NCBI RefSeq assembly: GCF_014805685.1
Contig: NC_060892.1
Location: forward strand, 20,101,990 to 20,165,989
DNA: 64,000 bases
Direction of reading: 5' to 3'
Source of the DNA: Silurus meridionalis
Lineage: Eukaryota > Chordata > Actinopteri > Siluriformes > Siluridae
The notes under the pieces were generated by a model. That model was given only the letters and a program-made list of their open reading frames with translations. It made no database searches and was not told the DNA's origin. Positions 47,698-60,281 of the stretch are shown piece after piece (position 1 is the first letter of the stretch; every line of letters starts with the position of its first letter). Position numbers and translations under genes: made by a program.

Positions 47698-47890
47698 TTT
47701 TTCATTACATTTTTATACACAGCTTTTAAGAGATGCCCTTATCCAGAGACTTACATTTATGTTATCTATACAGCTGAGCAGATAAGGTTTAAGGGCCTTA
47801 TTCTAGAGTCCAGAAGGCAGCTTTTTGGTGCAGAGGTTTGAACTTATGACCTTCCTAAAAGAAGTCTAAAACCTTAACCCCATAGTTTAA
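47698..47890 (-). repeat. tRNA-derived SINE, minus strand
   Basis: Minus-strand words are gaaggtcataagttcaaacc (box B-like, near 47840-47860), ataaggcccttaaacctta, and the tail tctctggataagggcatctc near 47730-47750. Confidence 0.7.
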
Positions 47891-47892
47891 GT

Positions 47893-47945
47893 ATTGGCTT
47901 AATAGCTCTTACTGATCATAAGGCTGGAGGTTCAAACTTATCAGA
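47893..47945 (+). repeat. SINE head fragment
   Basis: The segment ggcttaatagctcttactga ... aggctggaggttcaaac has a degraded box A and box B, then ends. It lies directly beside the minus-strand SINE. Confidence 0.5.
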
Positions 47946-48062
47946 CTATACTTTTTTAGTCAAGTTAAAGAAAAGAAATTTGGGCTCTGCCTTGTACTTA
48001 AGTAAAAAGTAGCCTTTACTACAATCTGTTTTAGTGTCACTGGTAACCTCAAATCATATTAA

Positions 48063-48145
48063 TATTAGGGTTGTCAATCGATTTAAATATTTAATCGCGA
48101 TTATTCGCAAATTAATCACACATTTTTATCTGTTACAAATGTAAG
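48063..48145. mobile_element. End fragment of a DNA transposon with 'aatcgcgatta' motif
   Basis: The words tagggttgtcaatcgattta, aatcgcgattattcgcaaat and taatcacaca are the recurring terminal sequence of a common fish DNA element. The opposite end is not present nearby. Confidence 0.5.
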
Positions 48146-48214
48146 TAAATATTTTCTAATTTCTTACTAATGTAATCAACATGGGCATGGACAAATATTG
48201 ATGCTTTATGCAAA

Positions 48215-48835
48215 TGTATGCAATTTCAGCTGCTCCCTTTAGGGGTCGCCACAGTGATCTGTCCTCTATATCTGCAATTTTTACGTCTTCCTTCACCACA
48301 TCCAATAACTTCCTCCTTAGCGTTCCTCTTTTCCTCCTTCCTGGCAGTTTCATACTTCGCATTCTTCTACCGATATACCCCATGTCCCTTCTCTGCACAA
48401 ACATCACAATTGGGCCTCCCTCACCTTGTCTCTAAAATGTCCTACATGCTCTGTTCCTCTATTAAACTCCTCCTCAATGCCACTGTCTCTAAACCATACA
48501 ACATAGCAGGTCTCACCACAGTCCTATAAACTTTCCCTTCTATCACAAATCACTCCTGCTATCACTCTTCTCCACCCACTCCACCCTGCCTGCACTCTTT
48601 TCTTCACTTCTCTAACACACTCTCCATTACTTTGCACTGTTGACCCCAGGTACCTGAACTCATCCACCTTCTCCACCTCTTCTCCCTGCAACCGCACCAC
48701 TCCACTGCCCTCTCTCTCATTCACACACACTCTCATTCACACACATGTACTCTGTCTTATTGACTTTCATTCCCCTTCACACCTCCACCTCTCCAGGCTC
48801 TTCTTGGCCTGCTCCATACTCTCACAAGACAAAGA
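48215..48835 (-). mobile_element. RTE-clade LINE, 3' fragment
   Basis: On the minus strand the C-terminal part of an RTE-type polyprotein is readable: MRVCVNEREGSGVVRLQGEE (about 48680-48736), VEKVDEFRYLGSTVQSNGEC, and RVQAGWSGWRRV. After a gap come VQRRDMGYIGRRMRSMKLPG and RRKRGTLRRKLLDVVKEDVK (48260-48400). The 3' end reads gcgacccctaaagggagcag, matching the 3' end of the copy at 61778-62395 (gcgacccctaatgggagaag). Endonuclease and most of the RT are missing by 5' truncation. Confidence 0.87.
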
Positions 48836-49159
48836 CAAGAAATAGGTTGATGGGCTGAAAACGGTGCACAGTGAGAAGAAAAAGTATTGACATTTCACCT
48901 AATAGAATAAAACTAAAGTAACAATCTTGTTTTGAAAAAAAGTTATCAGAAAAATCTATTTAAGTATAGTAACAAAGTATTTTTACTTCGTTACCTTCCA
49001 CCTCTGCATTAGACATTTCTAATGTATTATCCCATTGGAAAAGATAAAGTATTTACATAGGAAGCACGTCTTCACAAAAGTCAAGACATGACCCCAAAGA
49101 CCAAAGCACTACCTTAAAAAATGGCATAACCTGACCCACAGAAATATTTTCCATACAGC
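48836..49159. other. Unique DNA
   Basis: Nothing recognised. Confidence 0.4.
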
Positions 49160-49450
49160 CGTCCAGAGATCACAGGGTCCCGTTCGATATATTGACTAAA
49201 ATGACATAAAAATTTCTTAATGAACCCGAGCGTGTGTGAAGCCAGAGAGGCAAAGCGAGCCAACTTTGGAGATGTACTGCTACTGGCCAGCTAGCAGAAC
49301 GGGGTTAAAGAGATCAGCATAGCTCTTGCTGTAGCTGAGATTGTGCTCTTCTAAGAGCAGGAAAATCAATGCATTTGTGTAATGTATCAAAGACCGGGAC
49401 TCCACATGGCTCTGCGAAGTAATCAGTCATCTGCGGGAGACTCTGGCAGC
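49160..49450. promoter_or_regulatory. Candidate conserved noncoding element
   Basis: Balanced composition with several CpG (gcgagccaactttgg, aacccgagcg). It is repeat-free and ends at a (TTTA)n run. Composition-based only. Confidence 0.2.
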
Positions 49451-49456
49451 TTTCCC

Positions 49457-49503
<47 letters not shown>

Positions 49504-49506
49504 TTT
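49457..49506 (+). repeat. (TTTA)n microsatellite
   Basis: About twelve tandem TTTA units. Confidence 0.96.
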
Positions 49507-50330
49507 GTATTCATACCAAATGCTCACGTCTAAGTCTGTTCTGTAGTGTCTTGTGACTATATTAAGAATAAATACCAATTATATGAACATTTCCAATATA
49601 TGCTGAACCTTTTAAAGTAATGTATTACAAACAGTAGGATACAGGATATAAAACACTGGCTAAAAAAACAGTTGTCAGAGCCCTTGTTATAGCATGAATA
49701 TAGAACTATCTGACCAATCAGACTGAAGAATTCAAGTGGAAGAAACAAACAGAACATTCCCAGCAATTGAATCTATTGATAGCAATATAAAATGACACCA
49801 TATTTGAGCCATAATTCTTAGAATTTGTAAGTACTGTACCTGGAAAGTCTAAATGAAAATTTAAGCAGTAAAAAGCATATTTGTTGAATGTCACTTTACT
49901 TGTATGTCATAAAGCCAAAGAAAGGTAATTCAGCTCTTGTGCTTTTTTTTTTGTAAGAGCCATGAGCTTCTTTTATCGCCACTGACACCAGAGGGAAATC
50001 ATGGTATGAGGGAGATTTTAAAAATGATTGTAGCAGTTACAGAATTGATCAGTTGTACCAGGCTCACTGTCAGCATACTGTTTAATGTTCTTACCCAATA
50101 TTCACTCATGAAGAGAAGGGTCATGGGGGTTAGTAAGTTAGCTTACTTCTCAAAGCATAAACATATGTAGTGGAGTGGAAATTAAATCAGGACTGTGTTA
50201 AAAACTAAAATATTAATCAGCTTAAGAAGCTTCTGTGGATTTTGGGAAGAATTTGAACCATGTTTCAGATAGAACTTAATGCTGATTACCTTACAGACAA
50301 GGCAGGATTTAAAGTTTGACACTCAAACTA
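49507..50330. other. Unique DNA
   Basis: Nothing recognised. Confidence 0.45.
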
Positions 50331-50332
50331 CA

Positions 50333-50458
50333 ATTCTTTAACGTCTCAGACATACACTACAGTTGTTTAACATAACGTTTCAGACATACTCATACAACAG
50401 TTCTTCGACAGAAAGTTTCAGACACATTCACAATACAATTATCTGACATTAACATTTC
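50333..50458 (+). repeat. Degenerate short tandem repeat
   Basis: Three imperfect units of about 35-40 bases, each beginning like 'cgt(c/t)tcagacatac' and ending 'cagttgtttaacat' or 'cagttcttcgacag'-like. Confidence 0.55.
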
Positions 50459-52085
50459 TCTCTAGTTCAACCCTATACAATGTGCAGAATCCAAAAGCCT
50501 GTGAATACAAACACGTGCATAGATCAAGTTTGCATTTCATTTGGCTGAACTCTCCGAGCGTTTATTCTAGAAGGTCGTGATTGAATTAGAGTTGTGACAG
50601 AAGCTGTATGAGCACCACAGAGACATGATGCTTATTGCATTAGTCACTCATTCTCAGGCAGAGCCAGGCAAAGGAAATTCCATTACCCCACTATTAAAAA
50701 CAGAATCGATTTTATCTGAATTGTGAGCAACACATTCATTGCGTGAATAATGCGTCTCACCGAAATCAACCCAGATGCTCAAGCTCTCGAATTTCTCATT
50801 CCAGCCAGTCCCGTTCTTTGTTAAGTATTGAATTACACGAAATTACAAATGATCTAAAATATATCAATATTGAAGTAGTCGATGGCAATGAATAAATGAT
50901 CACCACAGGAAGAAAATGTTCATTCCCATGCAAACTCAGGAGATTTGCAAACGCACTATGTGTATCCCATTCCAGCACGGTCCAGCTACGAAGAACATTT
51001 GCTGACAGGAGAAAAAACTATAAGCCATTTATTGTTTTATTGATGCATGCTTACTTGATGATGATGCGGCAATTAACAGAACATTAGCGGTTCTGGTCAT
51101 GAGGAAGCAATACTGATGCAGTAAAATGGTTGCGTATATTGTAGATAATTACTATACGATAGTGCACTGGAAAAAATTATATATAATAATCCCATAAAAT
51201 ATTCAGCATGGGAAAAAACATCACTCGTAAAGGAGGAGAGAAGGACTTTCTCTTTCTCCCCTTCCTCCCTAGGTTATTGAAAGTAAAGCATGCAGGATGT
51301 CAGGCGCACAGCAAGAAATAAATAAATATATATAAATAAATAAATAAGCCAGGCCTGCCCCAAGGTCTGAGACAGCAGTGGGGAAAATGAAGCATGCTGG
51401 AGGATATGTATCTGTAATAAAAAAGGCTATAAAGACGATGAATGACAGCAGGGATAATAGCAGGCCAAGCTCACACTAAACAGGAGCAAGAGCAGAGTGC
51501 CGTTTAGATAACTAACCTCACCAAGCTGAAAAAAAAGACCCATACAGAGAAAGAAAGCAGGTTCAGGGGTCAATCACGAGAGAGTCCCACAGATGCAAGA
51601 CAAGGTGCACACAGCAGGAGATGCTAAGAGAGATGTGGCGTGATGAACCGGCTGGAAACGTGGAGCTGCTTTTTCCAGCATGTCTTCGGGTCAGCTGAAA
51701 TGGCTTTAAGGGCCACTGCGGTGCCACAGAGCTGTCTGTTACTTACTGAGCACCAGACACCAACAGTTCACAAAAGTGCACACCATGATTATCATGCATG
51801 TTGTTTGTCTGCTCCTCTTGTACTTCTTGGAGAAAGTGCTTCTTGAGGTATAATGAGGCTTGCAAAGGCTCTAAAATAATATCTAGGTATGTGTCTATGT
51901 AAAATAAATGACCACATTTTACTCTATTTTCCTCAGCTAAAGACATTCATAGTGATACACAATGGCCTACCATAAGTTTGCTGAACCTTTTCCTATTTTG
52001 TCGGACAGAAGTGTGTGTGTGATTAAAGTCAGAGCTTTGTGATTGGCAATTTAATACTTTTATTTGATTGTTACAAGCCTGTGCC
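50459..52085. other. Unique DNA
   Basis: An (AAAT)n-like stretch lies at 51318-51348. No gene recognised. Confidence 0.45.
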
Positions 52086-52091
52086 AGCGGT

Positions 52092-52330
52092 GAGCGAGTG
52101 GAGGGTGGAGCCGGACAGAACGAGTGGTAAGAAACACCCGCATCTGATGAGACTAATCTGTTTCAGTCTGGCGACGCCAATAAAGTGGAGCGAGACTCCA
52201 GACTCGATTAGAGCGCCACCAAGCAGAGAAGGGCCTGCCTCTCTTTCATTCAGTGTGGAACCAGTGATGTTTGCAACAAAGCCATTTTGTTACAACTTTT
52301 CAAGACCAATATCTTGCTATAAGAGCTTTC
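52092..52330. mobile_element. LTR-like fragment shared with the insert in Tc1 D
   Basis: It begins with gagcgagtggagggtggagc, followed by agaaacacccgcatctgatg and gagactaatc. It continues about 100 bases beyond the part shared with 20984-21050 (gtggagcgagactccagact; agagaagggcctgcctctc). The style resembles a retrotransposon LTR, but no coding part or second LTR is seen. The family is not proven. Confidence 0.45.
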
Positions 52331-52394
52331 AATTGTCTGGCTGATCTCTAAAGGAGTTTCTTTAGTATTTCTAAATAATCTTTTTTTATGAAGT

Positions 52395-52600
52395 GCATCT
52401 GTTTACTTTTATTTTTTACTTTTCCAGCAAAACACCCCACAAAACGTGACACATCCACCCCCGTGTTTCACAGGTGGTATAGCATTCTTCAGATTAGAAA
52501 ACTCCGCCTATTTCTGCCAAATAAAGACAACTCGTTTGTATGCCACTCTTGGAGTACAGAGCTTAAAAACTCTCAGCTCATGGGATTATAGATCTCTTGT
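52395..52600 (-). pseudogene. Tc1-like transposase fragment F
   Basis: The minus strand reads NELSLFGRNRRSFL-like codons (about 52485-52535) and then NAIPPVKHGGGCVTF (about 52440-52485). This is the segment from just after the first catalytic Asp to the KHGGG motif. The rest is gone. Confidence 0.7.
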
Positions 52601-53811
52601 ATTGGTGTAGGTTCCTATATGGTACCAGATGCCTCCAGGTCCTTCACTAGTTAATGATTTGCTTTAAGTTCAGTTAAACCTTTCCGACTGAATTATTTGT
52701 ATGCGATGGTTTGTATGAATGTTTTCAGTCATTGAATAATTGCTTCTAAGGGCCACGTTTTTTTATTTATTTATTTATTTTTTTTTTTTTTTTTTTTGAG
52801 GTCTTTAACATAGTATGAAGGGCAAAAATACCATCTAAACACTTCAACAGCCACATGTGTAATTCTATTAACTCCAACCCAATCAGAATCTTCTTCTCAT
52901 AAAAGTCATTCAAAAGTGTTTAAAAAGACAGTTTGTAAACATTTAACCTACTGGAATTCTGATAAAGTGAACTAAAGCTGAAATAAATCTGTATCTAATC
53001 AAATATTTTTAAATTTACCTCCATGGTGAACAAAAGTAGATGATCGAAATGACTCGTCGAAAGAAATATAAGAAATGCATGGACTGTGAAACACTGACCT
53101 TGAATATCGTTAGCATAGGTGTGCAACATTTTGCCTTAATTGCATTGTAAGTATGTACAATATGTATGTGTATGTATCTGCAGTAGATACAATATGAAAG
53201 TTTGTATGTTTGTGACTGTACAGTATGTATGTATGTATGTATGGGTGGGTGGATGGATGAATGTGCAGTATGTACAGTATGTGTGTGGAAGGCCAGGTTC
53301 TCCTCAGGCTACATTGGTAATTGAGAGGCTTCAGTATGTTGATTGTATGTACAAGCTGAAAAGAGAGCAGGAGCAAGCGCAGGTGCAGGCACACACTCTA
53401 GTGATGTTAGCATTAGCGCTACATCTACATGAAATCAGCCCATCTGATACAAGTCTGGTGAGTCATACAGTGGCACCACGCCCAGGTGTCTCACTTCTTA
53501 TATAACTACTGAACGGGATCACAGGTCTGCTTTCATTCATTCAGGAACCTGCTGCTTGACCTAAACCTGCACTAGTCACCTGTTGACCCAAGAGAACAAA
53601 ATCTTTTTATTACAAACAAAAGAGATTTTTATCTCAGTGGATTTAACATGTTGAAAATGTGAATGATTGTTGTAATATATGATGATGTAATATATTGTCA
53701 GTGAGCATGTTTATGAGGAACACCTGTACATGCATTAATTTATGTAATTATATAAACAGCCTAATGGTGAAACAATGCAGATACATTCCAGCAGCATGTC
53801 ACACAGCACAT
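52601..53811. other. Unique DNA with simple repeats
   Basis: A TTTA/T-run lies at 52760-52797 and (GTAT)n/(GGAT)n at 53222-53263. No gene recognised; the open frames here follow the simple repeats. Confidence 0.5.
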
Positions 53812-53932
53812 TTATATTTCATGGTAAGGTGTTTGGCAGATACTCTTATCTACAACAACTAGTGCTAGGATTTGAACTCATGCCTTTCTGAAGTGAAGTT
53901 TAGTATCTTACTCAATGAGCTGCCACTTCCAA
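53812..53932 (-). repeat. tRNA-derived SINE, minus strand
   Basis: Minus-strand words are ggcagctcattgagtaagat (box A, near 53905-53925), cagaaaggcatgagttcaaa (box B, near 53872-53892), and the tail gataagagtatctgccaaac (near 53833-53852). Confidence 0.7.
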
Positions 53933-53939
53933 ATGACCT

Positions 53940-54135
53940 TCATAAACATTCCAGGTTCATTTTTCCTCAGTGGCCTTCCCAGTCACAGCATCTGAATCCA
54001 CTAGAACAGCATTGGGACATATTGGATGAGGAGATTTGTGGCATGAAATTGCCCTGAAAAATCTGCAGAGGTTGTGTGAAACAATTAGGTTCAACAGATC
54101 AGTTTTGTCTTAATATTGTGTGCAAACGTGTTGGA
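53940..54135 (+). pseudogene. Tc1-like transposase fragment H
   Basis: The + strand reads FPQWPSQSQHLNPLEQHWDI and then LDEEICGMKLP. This is the family's W-P-x-x-S-P-D-L-N-P-I-E-x-x-W block with the catalytic Asp changed to His (SQHLNP). The last 60 bases continue a degraded C terminus. Confidence 0.78.
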
Positions 54136-54361
54136 TTTTGCTGCAGCTCAAATTTTTTTTTTTTTAATTTCCATTGCATTGTGGGGTTTTATTTTCTATT
54201 TTTAAACTACTATCAGCGAAGACACACATATAGTCATTTTCAATGCTTACAGACTTAGAGACTATTTCCCAAGAAAATATTTAGTGCACATGTGTATAAA
54301 TCTTCTAACCAGAAACTTTTGGGCATTAACTCAGAACAAGCAATCGATAGATATGTAAAAA

Positions 54362-54450
54362 CGTCTCTAGGTTACGTATGTAACCCTAGTTCCCTGAGGA
54401 AACGAGACGCTGCGTTGTAAAGTTTCCGAATGGGGAACCAAAGTTCAAAA
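54362..54450 (-). mobile_element. Solo DIRS terminal-repeat fragment
   Basis: cgtctctaggttacgtatgt and aaccctagttccctgagg are the reverse complement of the right ends of DIRS copies A (3575-3615) and B (33585-33640). It continues with gagacgctgcgttg. No DIRS coding sequence adjoins it. Confidence 0.72.
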
Positions 54451-55119
54451 ACTGTATGAAATGTGTAAAATCCTTGTGGGTAAATGAGACACATTAGCTG
54501 TACTTATGATGCCACGCTGAATATGCATTACACGGCTTCACCTCACACAGCACAAACTGCAGAGAATACTGACAAACTGCAAGCTTTCCTAAACCTTTGC
54601 TCAATTTTTTTACTGTTATCAAAAATCCTGGAGGGTCGGAGTGTTGTTCTACTTTGAGTATATAGGTCGTTTTAACCTGAACATGCAACACGTGTATTTT
54701 CGGATATGGTTGTCCCTATGAAACTCCAGAATTAGACCGGACAGCCTCCAGCCTCATCCTTACCATCGTTAACTAAGATCTGGAGCGGGTATGAAAGGGT
54801 AAGTGATGTACCATGCAGGATAAGCAAGTCTGATAGACACTCCCCTGTTAGGATACACAAAAGTTTAATGAAGATGTGAATTATTTATGCCAATATGCAG
54901 GTTACTGTATTGAATGAAAGACCTTAGCATCACACTGAGCACACCAAGTGTCTCACTGAGCCAAGTAGGGATCTAGAGGGTAAAGGTTATCTTTTTTATT
55001 TCCATTTTATTACACAGACAATTTGAGAGAGAAAATAGAAGAGAGAGATAGAGAGAAAGAAAGAAAAAAAGGAGGAGGAGGAGGAAGAGGTGGCTTAAAG
55101 CTGGTCGTAGTATGCAGTG
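54451..55119. other. Unique DNA
   Basis: Purine-rich tract at 55023-55093 (gaga/ggaggaggagg). No gene recognised. Confidence 0.45.
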
Positions 55120-56185
55120 CTGACGTGCTATAATTGCCTCTTTACTAGATTAGTGTCACACCGTGGTGAGATTAGCCCAGATCAATGCAGTGTGATGTAT
55201 GTGATATTGCAACTAAATCTGCCATGAATAGGGAGCTATGGGGGCATCCAATTACTGGGATTCTTACACAGGCTCAACAGAATAAAGCACACAAAAGAAT
55301 TGTACTGGTAAATTAGAAGAGACTGCATTTAAACAGAGCAAAAAAAGAATCCTGTACATATACAAACACCTCCGTATTGGTGCTTGCTTTCCTTAAACAC
55401 TTTAATCTGATAAAGAACAACTTTGACAAGGAGTATAATAACACTGGAGCCGACTTTCTTTTTTGGCTTTTATAGTGTTGCCCAAGATGCTCGGTGCACC
55501 CTGCGCATGCTCTGGATATCTATAGCTGACCAAATGAAATCCAAAATAAGCAGCTTAATGTTCTCTCTCTTCCTCTCTGGAGTCTTAATAATTCAGAACG
55601 CAAAGCACTTTGTTTTGAGTGCCGCTGAAGAAGATGGTTTTACTCCGTCTACTGGGGCACAGGGCAAAAAAAAAAAAAAGAAGCAGAAAGTCCAGAGGAA
55701 CCTCTTTCTGTTATTCACCATTCCTCCCTAACTCTCCCTCTGCACCCTGTCCACCTCGACACAGCAGACAAATGGAGCTCAGCAGGCCTCATGTATATGA
55801 CTTCCTCCTGCGAGACATGATGGACGAGTAGCCGTTTGTCAATTTGTCCGTGTTGTCTGGCCCTCAAACCTTGTGAGGAAAACATACACCCTCCCCCTCA
55901 TCTCTCTGCCTCTGTCCTGGCAGCAGCTGAAGGGATCGACATGGCAGAGCTCATTGTATGAGGAATGAGTTATAAAAATCAGCTTCCGACAAATGATTTT
56001 TTAATTAGCCTTTAAGGCGCTGTGTTTAGAGAAGTTATGGCAGGCGTGTGAATTGCGCTCTGATAGTCTTTATCTCCGGCCCACAGCTGCAGGCTCTAAT
56101 GGCAGACACCATGGACACCCTTGAAGGCGAGCGGACTGATTGGGAACGTGTGTGAAATGCAATGCAAAAGGTAAACAGAGGCAGA
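55120..56185. promoter_or_regulatory. Repeat-poor block, weak conserved-element candidates
   Basis: Segments 55120-55290 and 55960-56185 have balanced composition without repeats. Between them lie two overlapping open frames (55423-55731 and 55619-55831) with an A-run at 55665-55678 and no recognisable domain. I do not call them genes. Confidence 0.15.
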
Positions 56186-57470
56186 AAGGGGCTTGCACCA
56201 AGTTTGTTTGCTAGTCGCATTTGTCTTCTCAATACACACATACACACACAAACTAATGCAATGTGAGCAGTGTGTGTAGTTGTGGGTGGTGGTGGGGAGG
56301 GGGTGAAGTCTCAGGGGGTTGGTGGGAGTTCCTTTTGGCATGATTGTCACCCACATTACAAATACCACAAGTTTTTTTTTTTTCAAATTGCATGTACGTC
56401 AGATATGTCTGTAGGCTATTTAATGTTTTTGTTCTATCCAAATGATCTCTTGCTTATTCATGTAGCTAGGGCATTTAAACTCGATATTTAGAGCAGGGAA
56501 TTCCAAATTTTTGCCCAGCACTAATACTAACTGCTATATATTGCTGCTTTCAAACTGTTTGCCAGGAAACATAGAAATCAACTCTTTTTCTAGCATGCCT
56601 ACTTTCTTTTTCCTGACCCTACAGCACCAATGAGAGACTACTAAAGAATATTAAATGCAGAAATCAATAGAAGATGAATAGTGTGAGTTGTGATGGAATT
56701 TTTTTTTCTTTGCTGCAGAACTATGCTTGATATGCCAGGAATTCTGTCTATATTTCTAAAATACAGTTCTTTATCTTTAGTCTAACGTTTATGTTCTAAA
56801 AGCAATATGTAAATATTTAAGATATATTCTGCTTTCGGTCTGTGATATTCCAACTCCACATGGAAAAGTTCACCCACAGCTGATGTCTGCAATGCATTTA
56901 TGCCTGTATAAAATTATATAACTCTCCACAGTGGCAGTAATATATATTAAAAAGAACATTAAACAAAATAGAAAATCAAATACACAAAATCAAACTTGTA
57001 GGTATACAGTATGTTTAGTTACTAACAATTTTACAAAATAAAGTTTAGTTTTTGCCCAAAAAAATGAACCATATTTTTTCATGCCCTGGGGAATCTATTG
57101 AATCAGTAAATCTGTATTCTGTCACTGAAAAATATACGAAGCTGTTACATAGGTCTAGGAGCTATGAAATGCTGAGCTAAGAAAAGAAATAATGGTTGAT
57201 TTGAAATACAGTTGTCAAGCCTTGGTATTTGTGGCTGAATTTGTGAGGTTCCATTATCATTTGCTTCTCACAATCTATAAACACATCTTGGTAAATCCTT
57301 TGTAATGGAGAAGCCAAGAACAGGTATCTGAGGTGGCTCAATCTGGGGGTATCTAAGGGAACAAACTCAGTAAAACCACACAGTTTCTACAGACTGAAAA
57401 AAAAATGTGACTTTTAGATCTACACCCACTGTAACCACTGAATTATGTTCTGGATGACATGACTGCAACC
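56186..57470. other. Unique DNA
   Basis: A G-rich patch at 56284-56325 is the only notable composition. No gene recognised. Confidence 0.45.
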
Positions 57471-57479
57471 TGATGTGGC

Positions 57480-57760
57480 CTTCAATGGTTGTCATCCATC
57501 GGGTTCAATGTCTGACATGTGCTTTTTGAGATTCTTGTAAAGACAGGTTGTGAGTTACATTAGCTTTGCTGTCACCTAAAACCAATCCAACCATTCTCCT
57601 ACAAAACTGCTGCTCCTTAAATGGTTTGTTTTCTGTGCACCATTCTGTGTAAACTGTAGAGACTGTAATCTTTAAAAATCAGCAGTTTCTGAAAAACTCA
57701 ACCCAGCACACCAGGAACCAGAAACCATGCCACAGTCAAAGTCATTGAAATAAGCTTTTC
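57480..57760. repeat. Dispersed fish repeat fragment
   Basis: The words ggttgtcatccatcgggttc, tagagactgtaatctttaaa, aatcagcagtttctgaaaaa and gaaaccatgccacagtcaaa recur as a block in fish genomes. It lies immediately before Tc1 remnant G. The family is not assigned. Confidence 0.5.
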
Positions 57761-57779
57761 CCCATTTGAATGTTTGATA

Positions 57780-58350
57780 TGAAACAGTCCAAATCTGACA
57801 TTTGTGGCTCTAACAGAAGAGCTTATGTAAGATGTAGAACAGGGGAGAAGATAAAAGATTGCCTCACACCCACAGTTAAGCATGGATGTGGAAGATTAAT
57901 GTTTTGTGGTTAATTTGGAGCAGGAAGGGTTGGAGACTCCAGGTGAAAGTATTACTGAACCAACATGGATTCCAGCCCATATTTCAATACCATGCATTTC
58001 CTTCTGGAATGCAAATTACTGGAACCAATTCACCACACTTGAAGACAATGACCTGAAGTGTACATCTGAGCTCTGTAAGCATTATTTAGAAAAACAGACA
58101 GTAGGTTGGAGTGTATTCTATCATGGAATGGCCTGCACAGTCACCACACCCAAATACTGTTGAAGAGTTCTGGGATTAACTGGATCACAAGGTCAAAAAG
58201 AAATATGCATCCAGTGAAGAACAGCTTTAGCAAGTTTCATAAGAGTTATGCAAAATTATTTTGGCTGCATGTTTGGAGAAACGCACTGTCCGGATTCCAA
58301 AAATGTGTAAAGCTATTATTCCTGCTAAAGGAGGATTTTACATTGAAAAT
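57780..58350 (+). pseudogene. Tc1-like transposase remnant G
   Basis: Read on the + strand: KSDICGSNRR-like codons near 57790; a degraded KHGCG...FVV stretch near 57870-57910; GVSITEPTWIPAHI-type codons near 57945; LEDNDLKCTSELCKHYLEKQ (58038-58097, containing the E-D-N-D-x-K pattern around the second catalytic Asp); and CKAIIPAKGGFYIENK near the end (58305-58355). Many stops are present. It is closest to remnant C (19515-19965). Confidence 0.78.
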
Positions 58351-58355
58351 AAATC

Positions 58356-59823
58356 TATTTTTTTTTTTACATTTGTTTGTTCAAAGAAAACCATCATAGC
58401 ATTACATTACCTAGTGTATTGCATAAACAAGAAGAACATGCACATATTTTAAAAAATGATGAAAGACTGGGTGTTTCCATCATGCTCATGCCATGTGATT
58501 GTTTGATTGAGTAATTAAATGAATGAGCAATTTGTTCTATTATGCTATCAAAACTTTTAGGCTGATGAATTAATAGAATGATGGGATTAGCTTGTCTGTG
58601 GAGGCTACATGTTATGTGGCTTTTAAAAATCAATCCCAATAAGGACTTCTACTTTTGATCTGAGGCAATTTTCACAAATGAACAAAAACACTTCCTACCT
58701 CAGAATCTGCCTTTCAACTAAAACATTAACAGAGTGTCTCCATTCCACCTCTGATTTGCTTGGCTGAACAAAGATCCATCTACTGCCAGCACTGGACTCT
58801 GTTTCAGCATTTTTACACAGCGCTAACACAAAATCTAGAGTCGGCAATCAGCCACCGACGATCGGCAGCACCTAACGTCGGACAGCCAACTTGGTGTGTC
58901 AAGGACTGCTGATTAGCAGTGAGGAGGTAAAAATGTGCTAATCTTTGGTGTTTATCTTTATTGCTGTGCATAGTGTTGAGCATTGATGTGAAAGCAGTTT
59001 GGGAGTTTTCGAAGGATGTTGTGACAGGGCTGATTAAGTTTTGCATGAAATCCTGATTGTCTGTTTGGGAGCCATTCAAAGGTTTACAAAAGGTCAATGA
59101 GACGTCGTTAGTTTTGACAACCAAGCAATTAAGTTCTGCTCGGGATCCAACAGACACAGACAAGTTAGCTTTTAGTCAGTGTTTAAGTTCATGATGCACA
59201 GTGCAGAGCTGATGGTGTGTTGGCTTTGGTCTGGGCTCCCCAGGCACCAGTGGTGTCTGGGTCATGATGGTGATGAATAGAGCTGAACCTGGCTAGCTGA
59301 CACTCACACACTCATAACCAGTACATCAGTTGAACAGTTGCTTCTAGCCACAGCCAGGAGTTACTAATGGCTCTTATTAATCATTCCATCAGGTTCCAAC
59401 ACGCTTGCATACTTCTACAAACAGGCCACGTTTACCACAGGTATGTCCCATACATCATGTATTGCCAGCTCTAACCAAGCCCAAAGGGCAGGGCTAAATC
59501 GGACCAGAGGTCAGCCATGGTTTAAATGCTGAAAAGAGTAATGAGGGACCGGACACATCAGCAGACTGTGATCAAATTTCTGGAATGAAAAGCTGTATGC
59601 CCTTTATCACTAATCAGCTCACAAACATTGTCTCACTGCATGATTATTACTGAATCGCATAAACAGCCTGTCTTGTGAGACAGATGAATACATTTCCTAT
59701 TTAGTACCATCGCACAGTAATTTAGCTATTTTTGGAAGACAATCAGCATCATTGACTATTAAAGCTCATTAACAGACAATTTGACCCTCAATAAATTTGT
59801 AGAGCTCTGAACAAAAAAAAATA
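58356..59823. other. Unique DNA
   Basis: No gene recognised. The 116-codon minus frame at 58813-59163 has no known domain. Confidence 0.45.
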
Positions 59824-59825
59824 TA

Positions 59826-60279
59826 CAGGTACTCGTCTAGTTACGATGGAGATACCTTTCGACGACCGCATAGTAAAGTTAAAAATAAAAAAGTTGAAGA
59901 TGGTATTATGACTATGACGGTCTTTCCTGCTTCACATTGTAGATTTATAATTTATATTTTATGCTCTAAACTGATGGCTTTCCTCTTCTCTTTCACTACA
60001 AGCAGAAAATATACTTGTTCGCTTGGAAGACATGCTTTTACTACTAAAATTGCTGTTTGAAACCGTTTAAAACAGAAAAAAACACAGTGAGACAACTTTA
60101 CTCCATCGACCGCTAGCGAGAGTGGAACATCTCACATGGCGAGAGATGCGCTCATCTCATCTGCACTTCCAACATATCATACATCGTATGCTGCTGCCTG
60201 TGCCTGTTGTGCTAAATTTGTACAATTTTGTTGTATCGATATCATCGTAAAACCGAAAAATCTTAAGCCGAATCATCTG
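59826..60279. mobile_element. Tigger/pogo-like miniature element, longer relative
   Basis: Starts after TA at 59824-59825 with caggtactcgtctagttacg and ends with ccgaatcatctg followed by TA at 60280-60281. The terminal motif resembles 23216-23510 but the interiors differ. It has no transposase. Confidence 0.5.
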
Positions 60280-60281
60280 TA

